64,000 nt of DNA from JBAYJC01 sp041665285 (GCA_041665285.1 JBAYJC010000001.1:1-64000); one strand, 5' to 3'; counted from the stretch's first letter, positions 34,117 through 43,103 are shown. Numbers and translations are program-made. Notes: a model not told the origin generated them from the sequence alone.

Positions 34117-34644
34117 CTATTCAATGCAACAATCAATCAGCTTCTTCGTGAGCGCTCCCAGCTTGCCCATGAGGCCTTTTTTTTCTGTGTCTTGGACGTT
34201 TACTGCGTTGTCGTCGATTTTTTTGATTTCTCCCACATCCACGAGCTTGAGGTTCAGGCCCCAGAAGAGATTGTAGAGATCGTAGGATTTTTGGAACATC
34301 TCGCGTGCTTCCTCTTTCTTTCCCATGCTGTGTTGCTTGGTACCGACTTCCATCAAGCGCATGCTTGCGGCAAGGAGATGTTTGGAAATGCACCAGACTT
34401 CGCCTTCGTAGTCTTTGATGATCTTGCGCAGGAGCTCCTGTCGCATTTTGCGTACCTCCTGAAGCAGGTCGAGGTAGTTTTCTTTGCCGGTCTTCATGCT
34501 CGTGAAAAAGAAGTGCTCCTCAATGCTCACGAGGTTCATGATCGCGATGACCAGATCCTGGTCAGATGAGAGGTCCATCTTTTCTTGTTTTTTTGCGTCG
34601 TCAACCTTTTTAATCAGATCGTCGAGCTTTGGGATATCCGTCAT
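34117..34644 (-). CDS. Conserved-looking helical cytoplasmic protein, unknown function
   Basis: The 175-residue product is largely helical and charged, with no signal peptide. It begins MTDIPKLDDLIKKVDD, has a central helical bundle (LVSIEEHFFFTSMKTG, LLQEVRKMRQELL) and ends in a Cys pair, IDCCIE. I do not recognise a named family. Pieces of a second copy persist at 33002-33105, so the gene has been duplicated locally. It is followed on the same strand by two genes for membrane redox-type proteins upstream (34654 and 35164), only nine bases away, so it may belong to their operon. Confidence 0.78.
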   Translation of the reverse strand: MTDIPKLDDLIKKVDDAKKQEKMDLSSDQDLVIAIMNLVSIEEHFFFTSMKTGKENYLDLLQEVRKMRQELLRKIIKDYEGEVWCISKHLLAASMRLMEVGTKQHSMGKKEEAREMFQKSYDLYNLFWGLNLKLVDVGEIKKIDDNAVNVQDTEKKGLMGKLGALTKKLIDCCIE

Positions 34645-34653
34645 AGGAGGGTG

Positions 34654-35157
34654 TTATCGGGTGATAAGGTAGAAGATGGCACTCAGAACCGCAAGCCCGC
34701 CTACAGGCATAGCGACTTTTTGAAAGGGGAAATAGGCCTTGTTGTTGTTCTGCTTTTTGAGATGCTCGTACCACGTGGCCATGCCGTAAAACGCGCCTGT
34801 GCCGAGGACGATCGTCAAAGCAAGTTTATCCATGCCCCAGAGTTGGTTGAAGGGGTGGCCGAATACGCCCATGAAATAAAGGGGAGCAATGGCTAAGAGA
34901 TACCAGCCGAGCATGGTGACCCCATCGCGATAGCGGAAGGTGATTTTTTTCTTGTCCAACCAGTTGATGGTCCACATGGCAAAAGCCATGGTGAGCCCAC
35001 CGACCCAGAGACCGGTAATCGTATCGTCCACGCCGAGCCAGCGAGAAAGGCCAATGCCCGCGCCAACAGCAACGGCACACACAGGACACACAGCCGCGGC
35101 CGGAAGGGCGAGGGTTGTGCCAAGAAGAGAGGTCACGAAGAGCGCGAGGCGTTTCAT
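34654..35157 (-). CDS. Polytopic membrane protein with a CPVC motif
   Basis: The 167-residue protein has an N-terminal signal-like helix and then CPVCAVAVGAGIGLSRWLGVDD, with a CxxC pair (residues 24-27) at the outer edge of the membrane. Four further hydrophobic helices follow (about 45-62, 80-98, 110-128, 146-163). No enzyme family is certain. Its neighbour upstream (35164-35580) is an anchored thioredoxin-like protein with CPHC and only six bases separate them. I infer a two-part thiol relay moving electrons or disulfides across the membrane, comparable in logic to DsbB/VKOR systems. Confidence 0.75.
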   Translation of the reverse strand: MKRLALFVTSLLGTTLALPAAAVCPVCAVAVGAGIGLSRWLGVDDTITGLWVGGLTMAFAMWTINWLDKKKITFRYRDGVTMLGWYLLAIAPLYFMGVFGHPFNQLWGMDKLALTIVLGTGAFYGMATWYEHLKKQNNNKAYFPFQKVAMPVGGLAVLSAIFYLITR

Positions 35158-35163
35158 AGGGCT

Positions 35164-35580
35164 TTAGTTTGTGGATGAGGTGGAAACAGGGGATGTTGGT
35201 GTCACGAATTGTTGGAAGTAGCTGATAATATCTACGTCGCCACTAATACAAGATTTCCCGTCGAAGAAGAGTGGCACGGTGCCGCGCTGTTCTTCTGGGA
35301 GGTTGCACACCTCATTTTTCTCAAAGAGGAGCTGGGCGTTGTTTGCATTTTGAAACGCTTCACGTTTTTCAAATGCGACCTTTGTTTCGATCTCTGGATG
35401 CCGTTGAAGAAACTCATCCACTTTGACGCAATGGGGACACCCAACGCCCCAGAAGAGGATTTTGGTATCTGCAGAAGGTTTTACAAATGCAGGGCCATTG
35501 CCTGAGCGCCAGGCAAGGATCGCGATGCCAAGGAAAACCACGGCAGTAATAGCGGCAATAATGTAGGGCTTGATATTCAT
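35164..35580 (-). CDS. Membrane-anchored thioredoxin-like protein (CPHC)
   Basis: The 138-residue protein has an N-terminal transmembrane helix (about 7-25) and then a glutaredoxin/thioredoxin-like fold with the active site GCPHC (about residues 47-51), a cis-Pro turn in GTVPLFFDG and another Cys pair in the second half. The C-terminus is Ser/Thr/Pro-rich. The catalytic domain should face outside. The CPHC motif is typical of oxidising DsbA-like proteins. It forms a probable operon with the CPVC membrane protein. Confidence 0.83.
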   Translation of the reverse strand: MNIKPYIIAAITAVVFLGIAILAWRSGNGPAFVKPSADTKILFWGVGCPHCVKVDEFLQRHPEIETKVAFEKREAFQNANNAQLLFEKNEVCNLPEEQRGTVPLFFDGKSCISGDVDIISYFQQFVTPTSPVSTSSTN

Positions 35581-35675
35581 AGGGTTGTGTGAGAATGGTA
35601 ACAGTCTAACCGCGTGAGGGTCAACGGGAACAGGCTCTGGTCGAATGGCTTAGAACCCTTTATGCTATCGCTCGT

Positions 35676-37055
35676 ATGCAAGACGATTATCAAGGGAAAC
35701 GAGTACTTGTGGCGGGTTTTGGGATAGAGGGCGCAAGTTCCGCGGCTTTTTTTGCGGATCGTGGCGCACAGGTCACTGTACAGGATCGCAAGGCTGAGAA
35801 GGATTTGCATGCCTCGATGATCGCGCAATTACGAGCCAAGGGCGTGATGTTTCAGCTTGAACGAGATGTCCCAGAGGGGAGTTTTGATATAGCGGTACGT
35901 TCACCTGGTATTGGGTTATACAAACCAGTCATCACGTTTCTTTCAAACCAGGGCGCAGTCATTACCTCTACGACAAAACTATTTTTCGATTTGTGTCCGT
36001 GTCCGATCATTGGCGTGACGGGTACAAAAGGAAAAGGAACGACATCGTCGCTCATCGCAGAGATGCTCAAGCAAGAAGGCCGCAAGGTAGAGCTCGTCGG
36101 CAACATCGGGACGCCTGTGCTTGATTGCCTTGATCACCTCACGCCAGAGCATTGGGTGGTATTTGAGATGTCCAGCTTTCAACTCATGGATTTGAAAAAG
36201 AGCCCGCATATTGCGGTGGTGCTCATGACAACGGTCGAGCATTTGGATGTGCATAAGGATGAGGCAGAGTATGTTGAGGCAAAAGCGCAGATTGCGGCGC
36301 ACCAAACGGTTGACGATGTGATGGTATTCAACGGTGACTATGCGAATAGTCGCAAGATCGCAGAACGATCCGTGGGCATGGCTTATGAAGTGAGCCGCTT
36401 TCATGAGGTGGAGCGTGGGTGTTTTGTGCGCGGCACAGAGCTTGTCTGGCGTGATGGTCAGATCGAAGAGGTGATCGCAACGGTTGATGACGTGCGTTTG
36501 CCAGGCGCACATAATCTCGAGAACGTCTGCGCCGCGATTTCTGCCGCAAAAGCCGCAGGCGTTTCATCTCGTGCGATGATCCGTGCTTTGCGATCGTTTA
36601 CCGGATTGGAGCACCGCATTGAGTTTGTGCGCGAGATCAATGGCGTGCGCTATTACAACGATTCTTTTGGCACTACGCCAGAAACAGCGATCGCGGCTAT
36701 TGAGGCATTTGATGCGCCGGAAGTGTTGATTCTCGGCGGCTCAAGCAAGGGGAGCGACTTCACGGCCTTGGCGCAGACAATCGTCAAACGTCCACCTATC
36801 CGCGCGATTATTGGCATTGGCGTGGAATGGTTGCACATCAAAGAGGCGCTTGTTGCCGCAGGAGGCGAGGCAATTCCCGTGATCGAGAACTGCCAGAACA
36901 TGACGGAGATTGTCGCCGAGGCCTCGCGTGTGGCACAGCCGGGCGATGTTGTCCTTCTGTCTCCTGCCTGTGCGAGTTTTGGGATGTTTAAGAATTACAA
37001 AGAGAGAGGAAAGCTGTTTAAGGAAGCGATTATTTCCCTTGACGCGAAAGCCTAG
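35676..37055 (+). CDS. murD: UDP-N-acetylmuramoylalanine-D-glutamate ligase (MurD)
   Basis: The 459-residue Mur ligase has an N-terminal Rossmann start (VLVAGFGIEGASSA), the P-loop GVTGTKGKGTTSS (113-125), the central ligase domain, and a C-terminal domain with ILGGSSKGSDF and LSPACASFGMFKNYKERG, which is MurD-specific. It adds D-glutamate to UDP-MurNAc-L-Ala in the cytoplasm. A TATGCT box ends nine bases before the ATG. The gene ends inside its own terminator hairpin. Confidence 0.94.
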   Translation: MQDDYQGKRVLVAGFGIEGASSAAFFADRGAQVTVQDRKAEKDLHASMIAQLRAKGVMFQLERDVPEGSFDIAVRSPGIGLYKPVITFLSNQGAVITSTTKLFFDLCPCPIIGVTGTKGKGTTSSLIAEMLKQEGRKVELVGNIGTPVLDCLDHLTPEHWVVFEMSSFQLMDLKKSPHIAVVLMTTVEHLDVHKDEAEYVEAKAQIAAHQTVDDVMVFNGDYANSRKIAERSVGMAYEVSRFHEVERGCFVRGTELVWRDGQIEEVIATVDDVRLPGAHNLENVCAAISAAKAAGVSSRAMIRALRSFTGLEHRIEFVREINGVRYYNDSFGTTPETAIAAIEAFDAPEVLILGGSSKGSDFTALAQTIVKRPPIRAIIGIGVEWLHIKEALVAAGGEAIPVIENCQNMTEIVAEASRVAQPGDVVLLSPACASFGMFKNYKERGKLFKEAIISLDAKA

Positions 37056-37067
37056 CCATGCTAGGTT
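37039..37067 (+). promoter_or_regulatory. Possible promoter of the repeat-protein gene
   Basis: TTGACG, a 17-base spacer and TAGGTT. It overlaps the last codons of murD and its terminator. It would give a leader of about 100 bases containing two hairpins (37073-37090 and about 37106-37147) before the Shine-Dalgarno at 37174. Confidence 0.4.
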
Positions 37068-37071
37068 TTTT
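37051..37071 (+). terminator. Terminator of murD
   Basis: CCTAG and CTAGG form a short stem with loop CCATG, followed by six T. It overlaps the stop codon. Confidence 0.6.
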
Positions 37072-37176
37072 CGTCGGCAAAGACGCCGACGTGACGCCGC
37101 ACAGATGAAAGTGCGGGAGTACCTGCCTGTCAGGTTCTTCTCCCGCATGGCTCTGTCAACGGCAAAGGAGGCTCCC

Positions 37177-38166
37177 ATGTTGATCTCCAAGGTGTTCGCT
37201 GAGTTCACCGCACTCGTGGCCGCTGGCAAGATCTCCGAGAAGATGATCGAAAGGCTGATCGCGCAGGCGAGGCAGGAGAACCCCGAGTCGCGCCGTCTCA
37301 TTGCCCTGCTCAGCAAGGACCGGCTCCTGGATGGTGCTGTCGCTGTTGTCGCAGGGCTAGCGCTCTACACTGCCTGTCGCGACGGCAAACAGTTCGTAGT
37401 CTGTGGAAACACGGAGTACAAACCGTACCCTCGTGTTTCCAGCGTTTCCGTGGCGAACAGCAACCCTCTCTTCGTTGCTCAGGACAGTAATGAGCAATTC
37501 GTTGTTTGGGGATACAAGGAGTACAAGCAGTACCATCGTATTTTTGACCTTTCTGCCGCAGACAACAAGCCGCTCTACGATGTTTACTACATGGATAAGT
37601 GGTTCGTGGTCTGGGGGGATGTGGAGTACAAGGCGTACGACAGTGTGAACAAGCCGTCCGTCGTGGATGGCAAGCCGCTCTACGCCGCCCAGCGCGACGA
37701 CCGTTGGTTCGTGGTCTGGGGGGATGTGGAGTACAAGGCCTACCACTATGTGTGCAACCCGTCCATCGTGGATGGTAAGCCGCTCTACGTCGCTCAGCGC
37801 GACGACTGTTGGTTCGTGGTCTGGGGGGATGTGGAGTACAAGACGTACGAGAATGTGGGCAACCCGTTTATCGTGTGCGGTAAGCCTCTCTACGCCGCCC
37901 AGCGCGACGGCCGTTGGTTCGTCGCTTGGGGAGACGGAGACTTGGAGTACAAGGAGATGTACGACAGCATCTCCGGGCTTTCCGCTGTAAACCAAGTCCC
38001 GCTCTACGTTGCCCACCGGGGAAGCAAGGAGTTCGTGGTGTGGTCCGATATCAGGGTGAGCGGGGCGTACGATCAGATTCTGGACCTCACGAGCGAAGAC
38101 GGGGTGCACACCTTCTACGGACGTCGCGGCCGGAAGCTCTACGAGGTCACGATCAAGATCAGGTGA
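37177..38166 (+). CDS. Seven-repeat protein (35-residue WGD-EYK repeats)
   Basis: The 329-residue protein has a helical N-terminus (1-58) and then seven tandem repeats of about 35 residues between residues 62 and 310. Each follows the pattern LYxAxRDxxWFVVWGDxEYKxY..VxxxSxVDGKP. The middle copies are almost identical at DNA level, indicating recent duplication or gene conversion. Each repeat is probably a small beta-meander, so seven could close into a propeller or form a solenoid. There is no signal peptide. The start is fixed by AAAGGAGG eight bases ahead of the ATG. GC-rich, monocistronic and unlike its neighbours murD and rarA in codon use. Function unknown; binding or scaffold is a guess. 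Confidence 0.8.
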   Translation: MLISKVFAEFTALVAAGKISEKMIERLIAQARQENPESRRLIALLSKDRLLDGAVAVVAGLALYTACRDGKQFVVCGNTEYKPYPRVSSVSVANSNPLFVAQDSNEQFVVWGYKEYKQYHRIFDLSAADNKPLYDVYYMDKWFVVWGDVEYKAYDSVNKPSVVDGKPLYAAQRDDRWFVVWGDVEYKAYHYVCNPSIVDGKPLYVAQRDDCWFVVWGDVEYKTYENVGNPFIVCGKPLYAAQRDGRWFVAWGDGDLEYKEMYDSISGLSAVNQVPLYVAHRGSKEFVVWSDIRVSGAYDQILDLTSEDGVHTFYGRRGRKLYEVTIKIR

Positions 38167-38173
38167 GGCAATT

Positions 38174-38201
38174 ACCGGTTGAGCCTTCAGCCGGTTTTTT
38201 A
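38174..38201 (+). terminator. Terminator of the repeat-protein gene
   Basis: ACCGGTTGA and TCAGCCGGT form a stem, followed by six T. Confidence 0.83.
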
Positions 38202-38239
38202 TTTGACCGTTCGATTTCTGTTCGGTAGTGTTGGATGAT

Positions 38240-39502
38240 ATGGAGGATTTATTTTCTGCGTCTGCGCAAAAGCGCCGCTCTGCGTCAGCTCCTTTGGCGG
38301 ATCGCATGCGTCCGCAGACACTGGAAGATTTGGTGGGGCAAGCGACGCTCGTGGGTCCTGGTCAGCCGTTGAGGCTGTTGATTGAGCGCGATGAGGTTCC
38401 ATCCATGATTTTTTGGGGTCCACCAGGGTCAGGGAAAACCACGCTCGCAAAAGTGATTGCCACCTTGACCAAGGCGGAGTTTATCGAGCTTTCTGCTGTG
38501 ATGAGTGGCGTGGCGGAGATTCGATCCGTGGTCAAAGAGGCAGAGGCACGGGAAAAGTATCATGAGCGACGAACGATTTTGTTTATTGATGAAATCCATC
38601 GTTTCAACAAAGCGCAACAAGACGCATTGTTGCCGCATGTAGAGCGCGGCACCATCACCTGCATTGGCGCAACCACAGAAAATCCCTCTTTTGAGGTGAT
38701 CCAGGCTCTTTTGTCACGTTGCAAAGTGTTCACGATCTCACGCATCGACGAAGCCGGGATGCTGACCGTGCTTCGTCGTGCACTCGAAGACCCTGTGCGT
38801 GGCCTTGGCGGGAAAAAGATCTCAGCGCCAGACGCGGTTCTTCGCGAAATCGTGACATGGGCAGATGGAGACGCGCGGCAGGCATTGAACGCGCTTGATA
38901 TGGCCGTCAAATCCAGTCCAGAAGCGGCTGATGGCACGCGCATGCTCACGGTCGAGCATCTGCGGGATGCGCTTCAGCGGTCGCATGTTTTTTACGATAA
39001 GAATGGCGAAGAGCATTATAATATTATCAGCGCCTTGCACAAATCCATGCGTGGTTCAGATGCAAACGCCGCGCTGTACTGGCTTGGCCGCATGCTCGAA
39101 GGAGGGGAAGACCCCCTGTATGTCGCGCGACGCCTCGTGCGTTTTGCCTCCGAAGACATTGGCGTGGCAGATCCGCAGGCGTTGGTGCAGGCCATGACGG
39201 CGTATCAAGCCTGCCATGCGCTTGGCATGCCAGAATGTAATGTGGTGCTCGCGCAGGCCGTGGTGTATTTATCTCAAGCGCCGAAGTCCAATGCGCTTTA
39301 TGTGGCGTATGGTGCTGTCCAGGCGGATATTCATGATCAACCGAATGATCCTGTGCCACTCCATATACGGAATGCACCAACCAAGCTCATGAAGGATCTG
39401 AAATACGGGGAAGGCTACGTGTATCCACCGTCCGCAAAAGGGCCAGTCACGCAATCCTATTTGCCAGAACGCTTAAAAAAGCGGGTGTATTGGAAAAAGT
39501 AA
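38240..39502 (+). CDS. rarA: Replication-associated recombination AAA ATPase RarA (MgsA)
   Basis: The 420-residue AAA+ protein has the RarA start LADRMRPQTLEDLVGQ, Walker A GPPGSGKTTLAK, Walker B IDEIHRFNKAQQDALLP and sensor 1 IGATTENPSFEV. The tetramerisation domain of MgsA follows (YNIISALHKSMRGSDANAALYW). It works at stalled replication forks. The ATG at 38240 is preferred over a GTG four codons earlier; neither has a Shine-Dalgarno. The next gene starts 18 bases later. Confidence 0.93.
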   Translation: MEDLFSASAQKRRSASAPLADRMRPQTLEDLVGQATLVGPGQPLRLLIERDEVPSMIFWGPPGSGKTTLAKVIATLTKAEFIELSAVMSGVAEIRSVVKEAEAREKYHERRTILFIDEIHRFNKAQQDALLPHVERGTITCIGATTENPSFEVIQALLSRCKVFTISRIDEAGMLTVLRRALEDPVRGLGGKKISAPDAVLREIVTWADGDARQALNALDMAVKSSPEAADGTRMLTVEHLRDALQRSHVFYDKNGEEHYNIISALHKSMRGSDANAALYWLGRMLEGGEDPLYVARRLVRFASEDIGVADPQALVQAMTAYQACHALGMPECNVVLAQAVVYLSQAPKSNALYVAYGAVQADIHDQPNDPVPLHIRNAPTKLMKDLKYGEGYVYPPSAKGPVTQSYLPERLKKRVYWKK

Positions 39503-39520
39503 GGAGAGGGAGGTCGGATT

Positions 39521-41377
39521 TTGTGTTATACTGTGCTTGTGCATTATCGAGCGCAGGGTGCACGGCACACAACAGAGAGAACCTCTCATGGTGGTAGGTT
39601 CATTTTGGCGTTGGTTTTGTTGAGTTTTGGTGGGATTGCTATTTTTGTACGTTTTTTTCAGTTGCAATTGCTGGAATATAAGAGCTATAAGGTGCTTGCA
39701 TCTGATCAACACGAGGTCCAGGCCGCGTTGGTTCCTCGTCGTGGGACGATTTATGTACGAGACCGCATTGACGGTACGCTGTATCCTATTGCAAAAGATC
39801 GTGATGCTTGGCAGGTGTATGCCGTGCCGCGTGAAATGAAAGAGGAAGACAAGAAAACAAATGCACAGGCCCTTGCGCCCATTTTGGGAATCACGGAGCA
39901 GGAGATTTTTGCGAAGATCGGTGCGCCGACCAGCACCTACACTGTTCTTGCGAAGGACGTTTCGTTGGAGCAGGTGGAGCAATTGCGTCAACAGCGCTAT
40001 CCAGGCATTGGGATCGCAAAAGGATTAGCGCGCTTGTATCCAGAGCAGGGGCTTGGTGGGCATGTGCTCGGTTTTGTTCAGCCGAATGATCAGGGATTAC
40101 GCGTGGGAAAATATGGCGTGGAGGGCTTTGAAAATGAGGCGCTTGCCGGACGGGTGGGCTCGATCGTTGCAGAAAAGGACGCGGCAGGACGTCGTCTTAC
40201 TATCGGGACGATTGATCTTCAGCAAGCAAAAGACGGTTCTGATTTGGTTTTGACGATTGATCGTAGCATTCAGTTCAAGGCCTGCGAGGTCATTACACGC
40301 GCCGTGAAAACCTATCAGGCAGATAGTGCGTCCATCATTGTGATGGATCCAGAGACCGGTGCGATTCTCGCGATGTGTGGCGCACCAGATTTTGATCCGG
40401 CAATGTATGGAAAGACGATTGATTATAGCGCTTTCAACAATCCTGCGACGTTTTATGTGTATGAGCCTGGATCTATTTTTAAGCCCATCACTGTTGCCGC
40501 GGGTATTGATGCCGGAAAAATAACGCCACAGACGACCTATACAGATAAGGGAGAAGAAAAGATTGATGATTTTACGGTGCGTAACTCTGATAAAAAGGCG
40601 CATGGCGTGCAAACCATGACCCAGGTATTGGAAAAGTCTTTGAACCTCGGCACGATTTTTATCCAGCGTCAGCTTGGGAAAGAAGCGTTTCGTGAGTATG
40701 TGACACGATTTGGTTTTGGAAAGAAGACCGGACTTGAGTTGAACTCAGAAGTGAAGGGTGATATTTCACCGCTTGGAAAAAAAGGCGTGGCCTTTGCGGC
40801 GACTGCTTCTTATGGCCAGGGTATTTCCACTACGCCAATCCAAATGGTCACGGCATTTGCGGCGCTGGGTAACGGAGGCAAGCTCCTCAAACCGTATATT
40901 GTCCGTGAAGTGTTGCATCCAGACGGCACGCAAGAAAAAACACAGCCACTTGTCGTAGACCATGTGATTGGTGTGCGTGCTTCACGGCTCGTATCTGCCA
41001 TGATGGTGAATGTGGTGGAAAATGGTCATGGGAAGCAAGCGGGCGTGCCTGGGTATTATGTGGCTGGCAAAACAGGCACCGCACAGGTACCGAAAACAAA
41101 CGGGAAGGGTTACATGGAGGATGCAACAATCGGGTCTTTTGCCGGATATGCGCCGGCGCAAGATCCCAAGTTTGTGATGTTGGTAAAAGTAGATCATCCA
41201 CGCACAGAACAATATGCAGAGATGTCTGCGGCGCCTGTGTGGGGAGAGATGGCTAAGTTCCTTCTTGCGTATCTGGAAGTACCGCCAGAGCGAGCCATCA
41301 AAAAGCCAGTGCCTGTGAAAGCGCCTCAGGCGACATCTACTCCCGCCGTTGTTCCTCAGACGCCGACAACACCCTAA
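39521..41377 (+). CDS. ftsI: Class B penicillin-binding protein (FtsI/PBP2-like transpeptidase)
   Basis: The 618-residue protein has a short cytoplasmic tail, one transmembrane helix (about 28-48), a dimerisation domain with RGTIYVRDR, and a transpeptidase domain with the three active-site motifs: SIFK (in YEPGSIFKPIT), SLN, and KTG (AGKTGTAQ). It cross-links peptidoglycan, and by its neighbour murF it is probably the division enzyme. The C-terminus is a Pro/Thr tail. TTG at 39521 has GGAGG seven bases upstream; GTG at 39539 is an alternative start. Confidence 0.92.
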   Translation: MCYTVLVHYRAQGARHTTERTSHGGRFILALVLLSFGGIAIFVRFFQLQLLEYKSYKVLASDQHEVQAALVPRRGTIYVRDRIDGTLYPIAKDRDAWQVYAVPREMKEEDKKTNAQALAPILGITEQEIFAKIGAPTSTYTVLAKDVSLEQVEQLRQQRYPGIGIAKGLARLYPEQGLGGHVLGFVQPNDQGLRVGKYGVEGFENEALAGRVGSIVAEKDAAGRRLTIGTIDLQQAKDGSDLVLTIDRSIQFKACEVITRAVKTYQADSASIIVMDPETGAILAMCGAPDFDPAMYGKTIDYSAFNNPATFYVYEPGSIFKPITVAAGIDAGKITPQTTYTDKGEEKIDDFTVRNSDKKAHGVQTMTQVLEKSLNLGTIFIQRQLGKEAFREYVTRFGFGKKTGLELNSEVKGDISPLGKKGVAFAATASYGQGISTTPIQMVTAFAALGNGGKLLKPYIVREVLHPDGTQEKTQPLVVDHVIGVRASRLVSAMMVNVVENGHGKQAGVPGYYVAGKTGTAQVPKTNGKGYMEDATIGSFAGYAPAQDPKFVMLVKVDHPRTEQYAEMSAAPVWGEMAKFLLAYLEVPPERAIKKPVPVKAPQATSTPAVVPQTPTTP

Positions 41378-41391
41378 TCATTGCCGCGCGG

Positions 41392-41420
41392 TTGCTTGTT
41401 TTCTTTTTGCTCGCTACTAT
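41392..41420 (+). promoter_or_regulatory. Promoter of murF, leaderless type
   Basis: TTGCTT (41392-41397), a 17-base spacer and TACTAT (41415-41420). The ATG is 8 bases after the -10 box. Confidence 0.6.
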
Positions 41421-41428
41421 CCATCTAT

Positions 41429-42799
41429 ATGTCACTCCAGACACGCTTTCAATCCTTCCTTGGTCGTTCTGCGCAAAAAACACTTGCACGAGAAAAGCCA
41501 CTCATCATTGCGGTGACCGGATGCGTGGGAAAATCCACGACTAAAGAATTATTAGCCGCGGTATTGCACGCAGAAGATCCGCTCGCAAAGGTGCGTGCTA
41601 GCAAAAAGAACTACAACAACGAGCTCGGCCTTCCGCTGACAGTCTTCAACGCAGAAGCACCAGGACGGTCGCCATTTGCCTGGATGTCGCTCTTATGGCG
41701 CGCTTGGACAACGAGCATGGGCATACGTAAGACTGGCGTGCAGACGTTTATATTCGAAATGGGCGCAGATAAACCAGGAGACCTTGCGTATCTCACGTCG
41801 ATTGCAGAGCCAGACATCAGCATCGTGACAGCCGTTACACCGGAAGACACGTCTTGGGCGCCAGTCCATGCGGCAAACTATCCCTCGATCGAAGCGCTTG
41901 CACAGGAAAAGGAAACGCTTGTGCGTGCCACAAAAGCAGATGGCATGGCGATTTTAAATGCTGATGATCGTCGCGTATTTGCCATGCGTTCTGCGGCGCA
42001 ATGCCGTGTGGCCACGTTTGGCCAGTTCAACGAAGGTGCAGACGTGCGTATCCTGAGCACGCGTATGGTGATGGCAGAAGGCAAGCGGGGGAATGAACCC
42101 AAAGGATTGGAAGTGACATTAGAATATTTTCATCATCGTATCACTTTGCTCTTCAAGGGCGTCTTTGGCACGCCGGTTGCCTATTCTGCGGCCGCGGCCG
42201 TAGCAGTTGCGGTCACGTTAGATGCAGGCGAGGATGCGATCGCTTCCATGCCTGCGCACTTTCTCCCGCTTCAGGGCCGGACGCGCATTCTCCCAGGCAT
42301 CAAATACACCACACTGCTCGATGACACCTACAACGCTTCACCGGTTGCAGTCCTTTCTTCGATTCGTGATCTGGCCTCCATGCCCCTCCAAGAGCATCAA
42401 CGCCGCATTGTGTGCCTTGGGGAGATGCGTGAACTTGGCGAACAGGCAGAAATGCTCCACGAACGGGTTGGGGCTGAGGCCGCTAAACAGGGGATTGACC
42501 TTCTGGTGGCATGTGGTATATTTGCGCACGCGATCGCAGAAGGCGCACGGGCAAACGGCATGTCTGAGGATCAGATCAAGATCTTTGAGGACACGCCAGA
42601 AGCCGGGGTCTTTATCCAGGATTGGATGAAGCCTGGCGACATTGTCCTCGCAAAAGCCTCGCAAGGACCAGAACCGGGCCGTCCGGGCTGGAATCAGGTC
42701 ACAGGCGTACGCATGGAGCGTGTCATCAAAGAGTTGATGGCAGACCCAGGCCACGCAGAACAGGTCCTCTGTCGGCAGTCGGAAGAGTGGCTTGCGTAG
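41429..42799 (+). CDS. murF: Mur ligase, MurF-like (UDP-MurNAc-tripeptide D-Ala-D-Ala ligase)
   Basis: The 456-residue Mur ligase has the P-loop VTGCVGKSTTKE (about 29-40), the ATP site NNELGLPLTVFN, the metal-binding FEMGADKPGDL, and the MurF-like DDTYNASP and ARANGM segments in the C-terminal half. It would add D-Ala-D-Ala to the peptidoglycan precursor. The usual N-terminal substrate domain is very short, which occurs in CPR Mur ligases, so the exact substrate is less certain than the ligase class. tRNA-Glu begins five bases after the stop. Confidence 0.87.
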   Translation: MSLQTRFQSFLGRSAQKTLAREKPLIIAVTGCVGKSTTKELLAAVLHAEDPLAKVRASKKNYNNELGLPLTVFNAEAPGRSPFAWMSLLWRAWTTSMGIRKTGVQTFIFEMGADKPGDLAYLTSIAEPDISIVTAVTPEDTSWAPVHAANYPSIEALAQEKETLVRATKADGMAILNADDRRVFAMRSAAQCRVATFGQFNEGADVRILSTRMVMAEGKRGNEPKGLEVTLEYFHHRITLLFKGVFGTPVAYSAAAAVAVAVTLDAGEDAIASMPAHFLPLQGRTRILPGIKYTTLLDDTYNASPVAVLSSIRDLASMPLQEHQRRIVCLGEMRELGEQAEMLHERVGAEAAKQGIDLLVACGIFAHAIAEGARANGMSEDQIKIFEDTPEAGVFIQDWMKPGDIVLAKASQGPEPGRPGWNQVTGVRMERVIKELMADPGHAEQVLCRQSEEWLA

Positions 42800-42804
42800 G
42801 TCGA

Positions 42805-42879
42805 GGCTTCTTCGTTTAATGGCTAGGACATCCCCCTCTCACGGGGAAGATAGGGGTTCGATTCCCCTAGGAGCTACCA
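42805..42879 (+). tRNA. tRNA-Glu (anticodon CTC)
   Basis: The acceptor GGCTTCT pairs with AGGAGCT with G-T pairs at positions 1 and 5. The anticodon stem TCCCC/GGGGA encloses CTCTCAC (anticodon CTC, Glu), and the T-arm is AGGGG-TTCGATT-CCCCT. A plus CCA is encoded. Confidence 0.9.
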
Positions 42880-42884
42880 CAGTG

Positions 42885-42916
42885 AAAACCTCGTCATGAT
42901 CGGCGGGGTTTTTGCT
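42885..42916 (+). terminator. Terminator after tRNA-Glu
   Basis: AAAACCTCG and CGGGGTTTT form a stem, followed by a T-run. Confidence 0.72.
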
Positions 42917-43103
42917 TTTGTTGCGAGAAGAGAGGTGGGTTCGAGCCTCAAATGTGGCGTTGATGATGGTTGAGTCAAATTTTCGTGAGGACAAAAGGAG
43001 GATCGAACCATATGAACTCATGATTTTAATGAGCTAGACGATCTAGTCATTGAATGGGAATAGCATCCATGCTAAGATTCGCGTTATCATACATTTTTCT
43101 ACT

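Noticed and set aside
42955..43035. tRNA-like pattern (GGTTCGATCC and a CTCAT/ATGAG hairpin) on the minus strand
   Set aside because: The T-stem has only two pairs, position 33 of the loop is not T and there is no acceptor stem.
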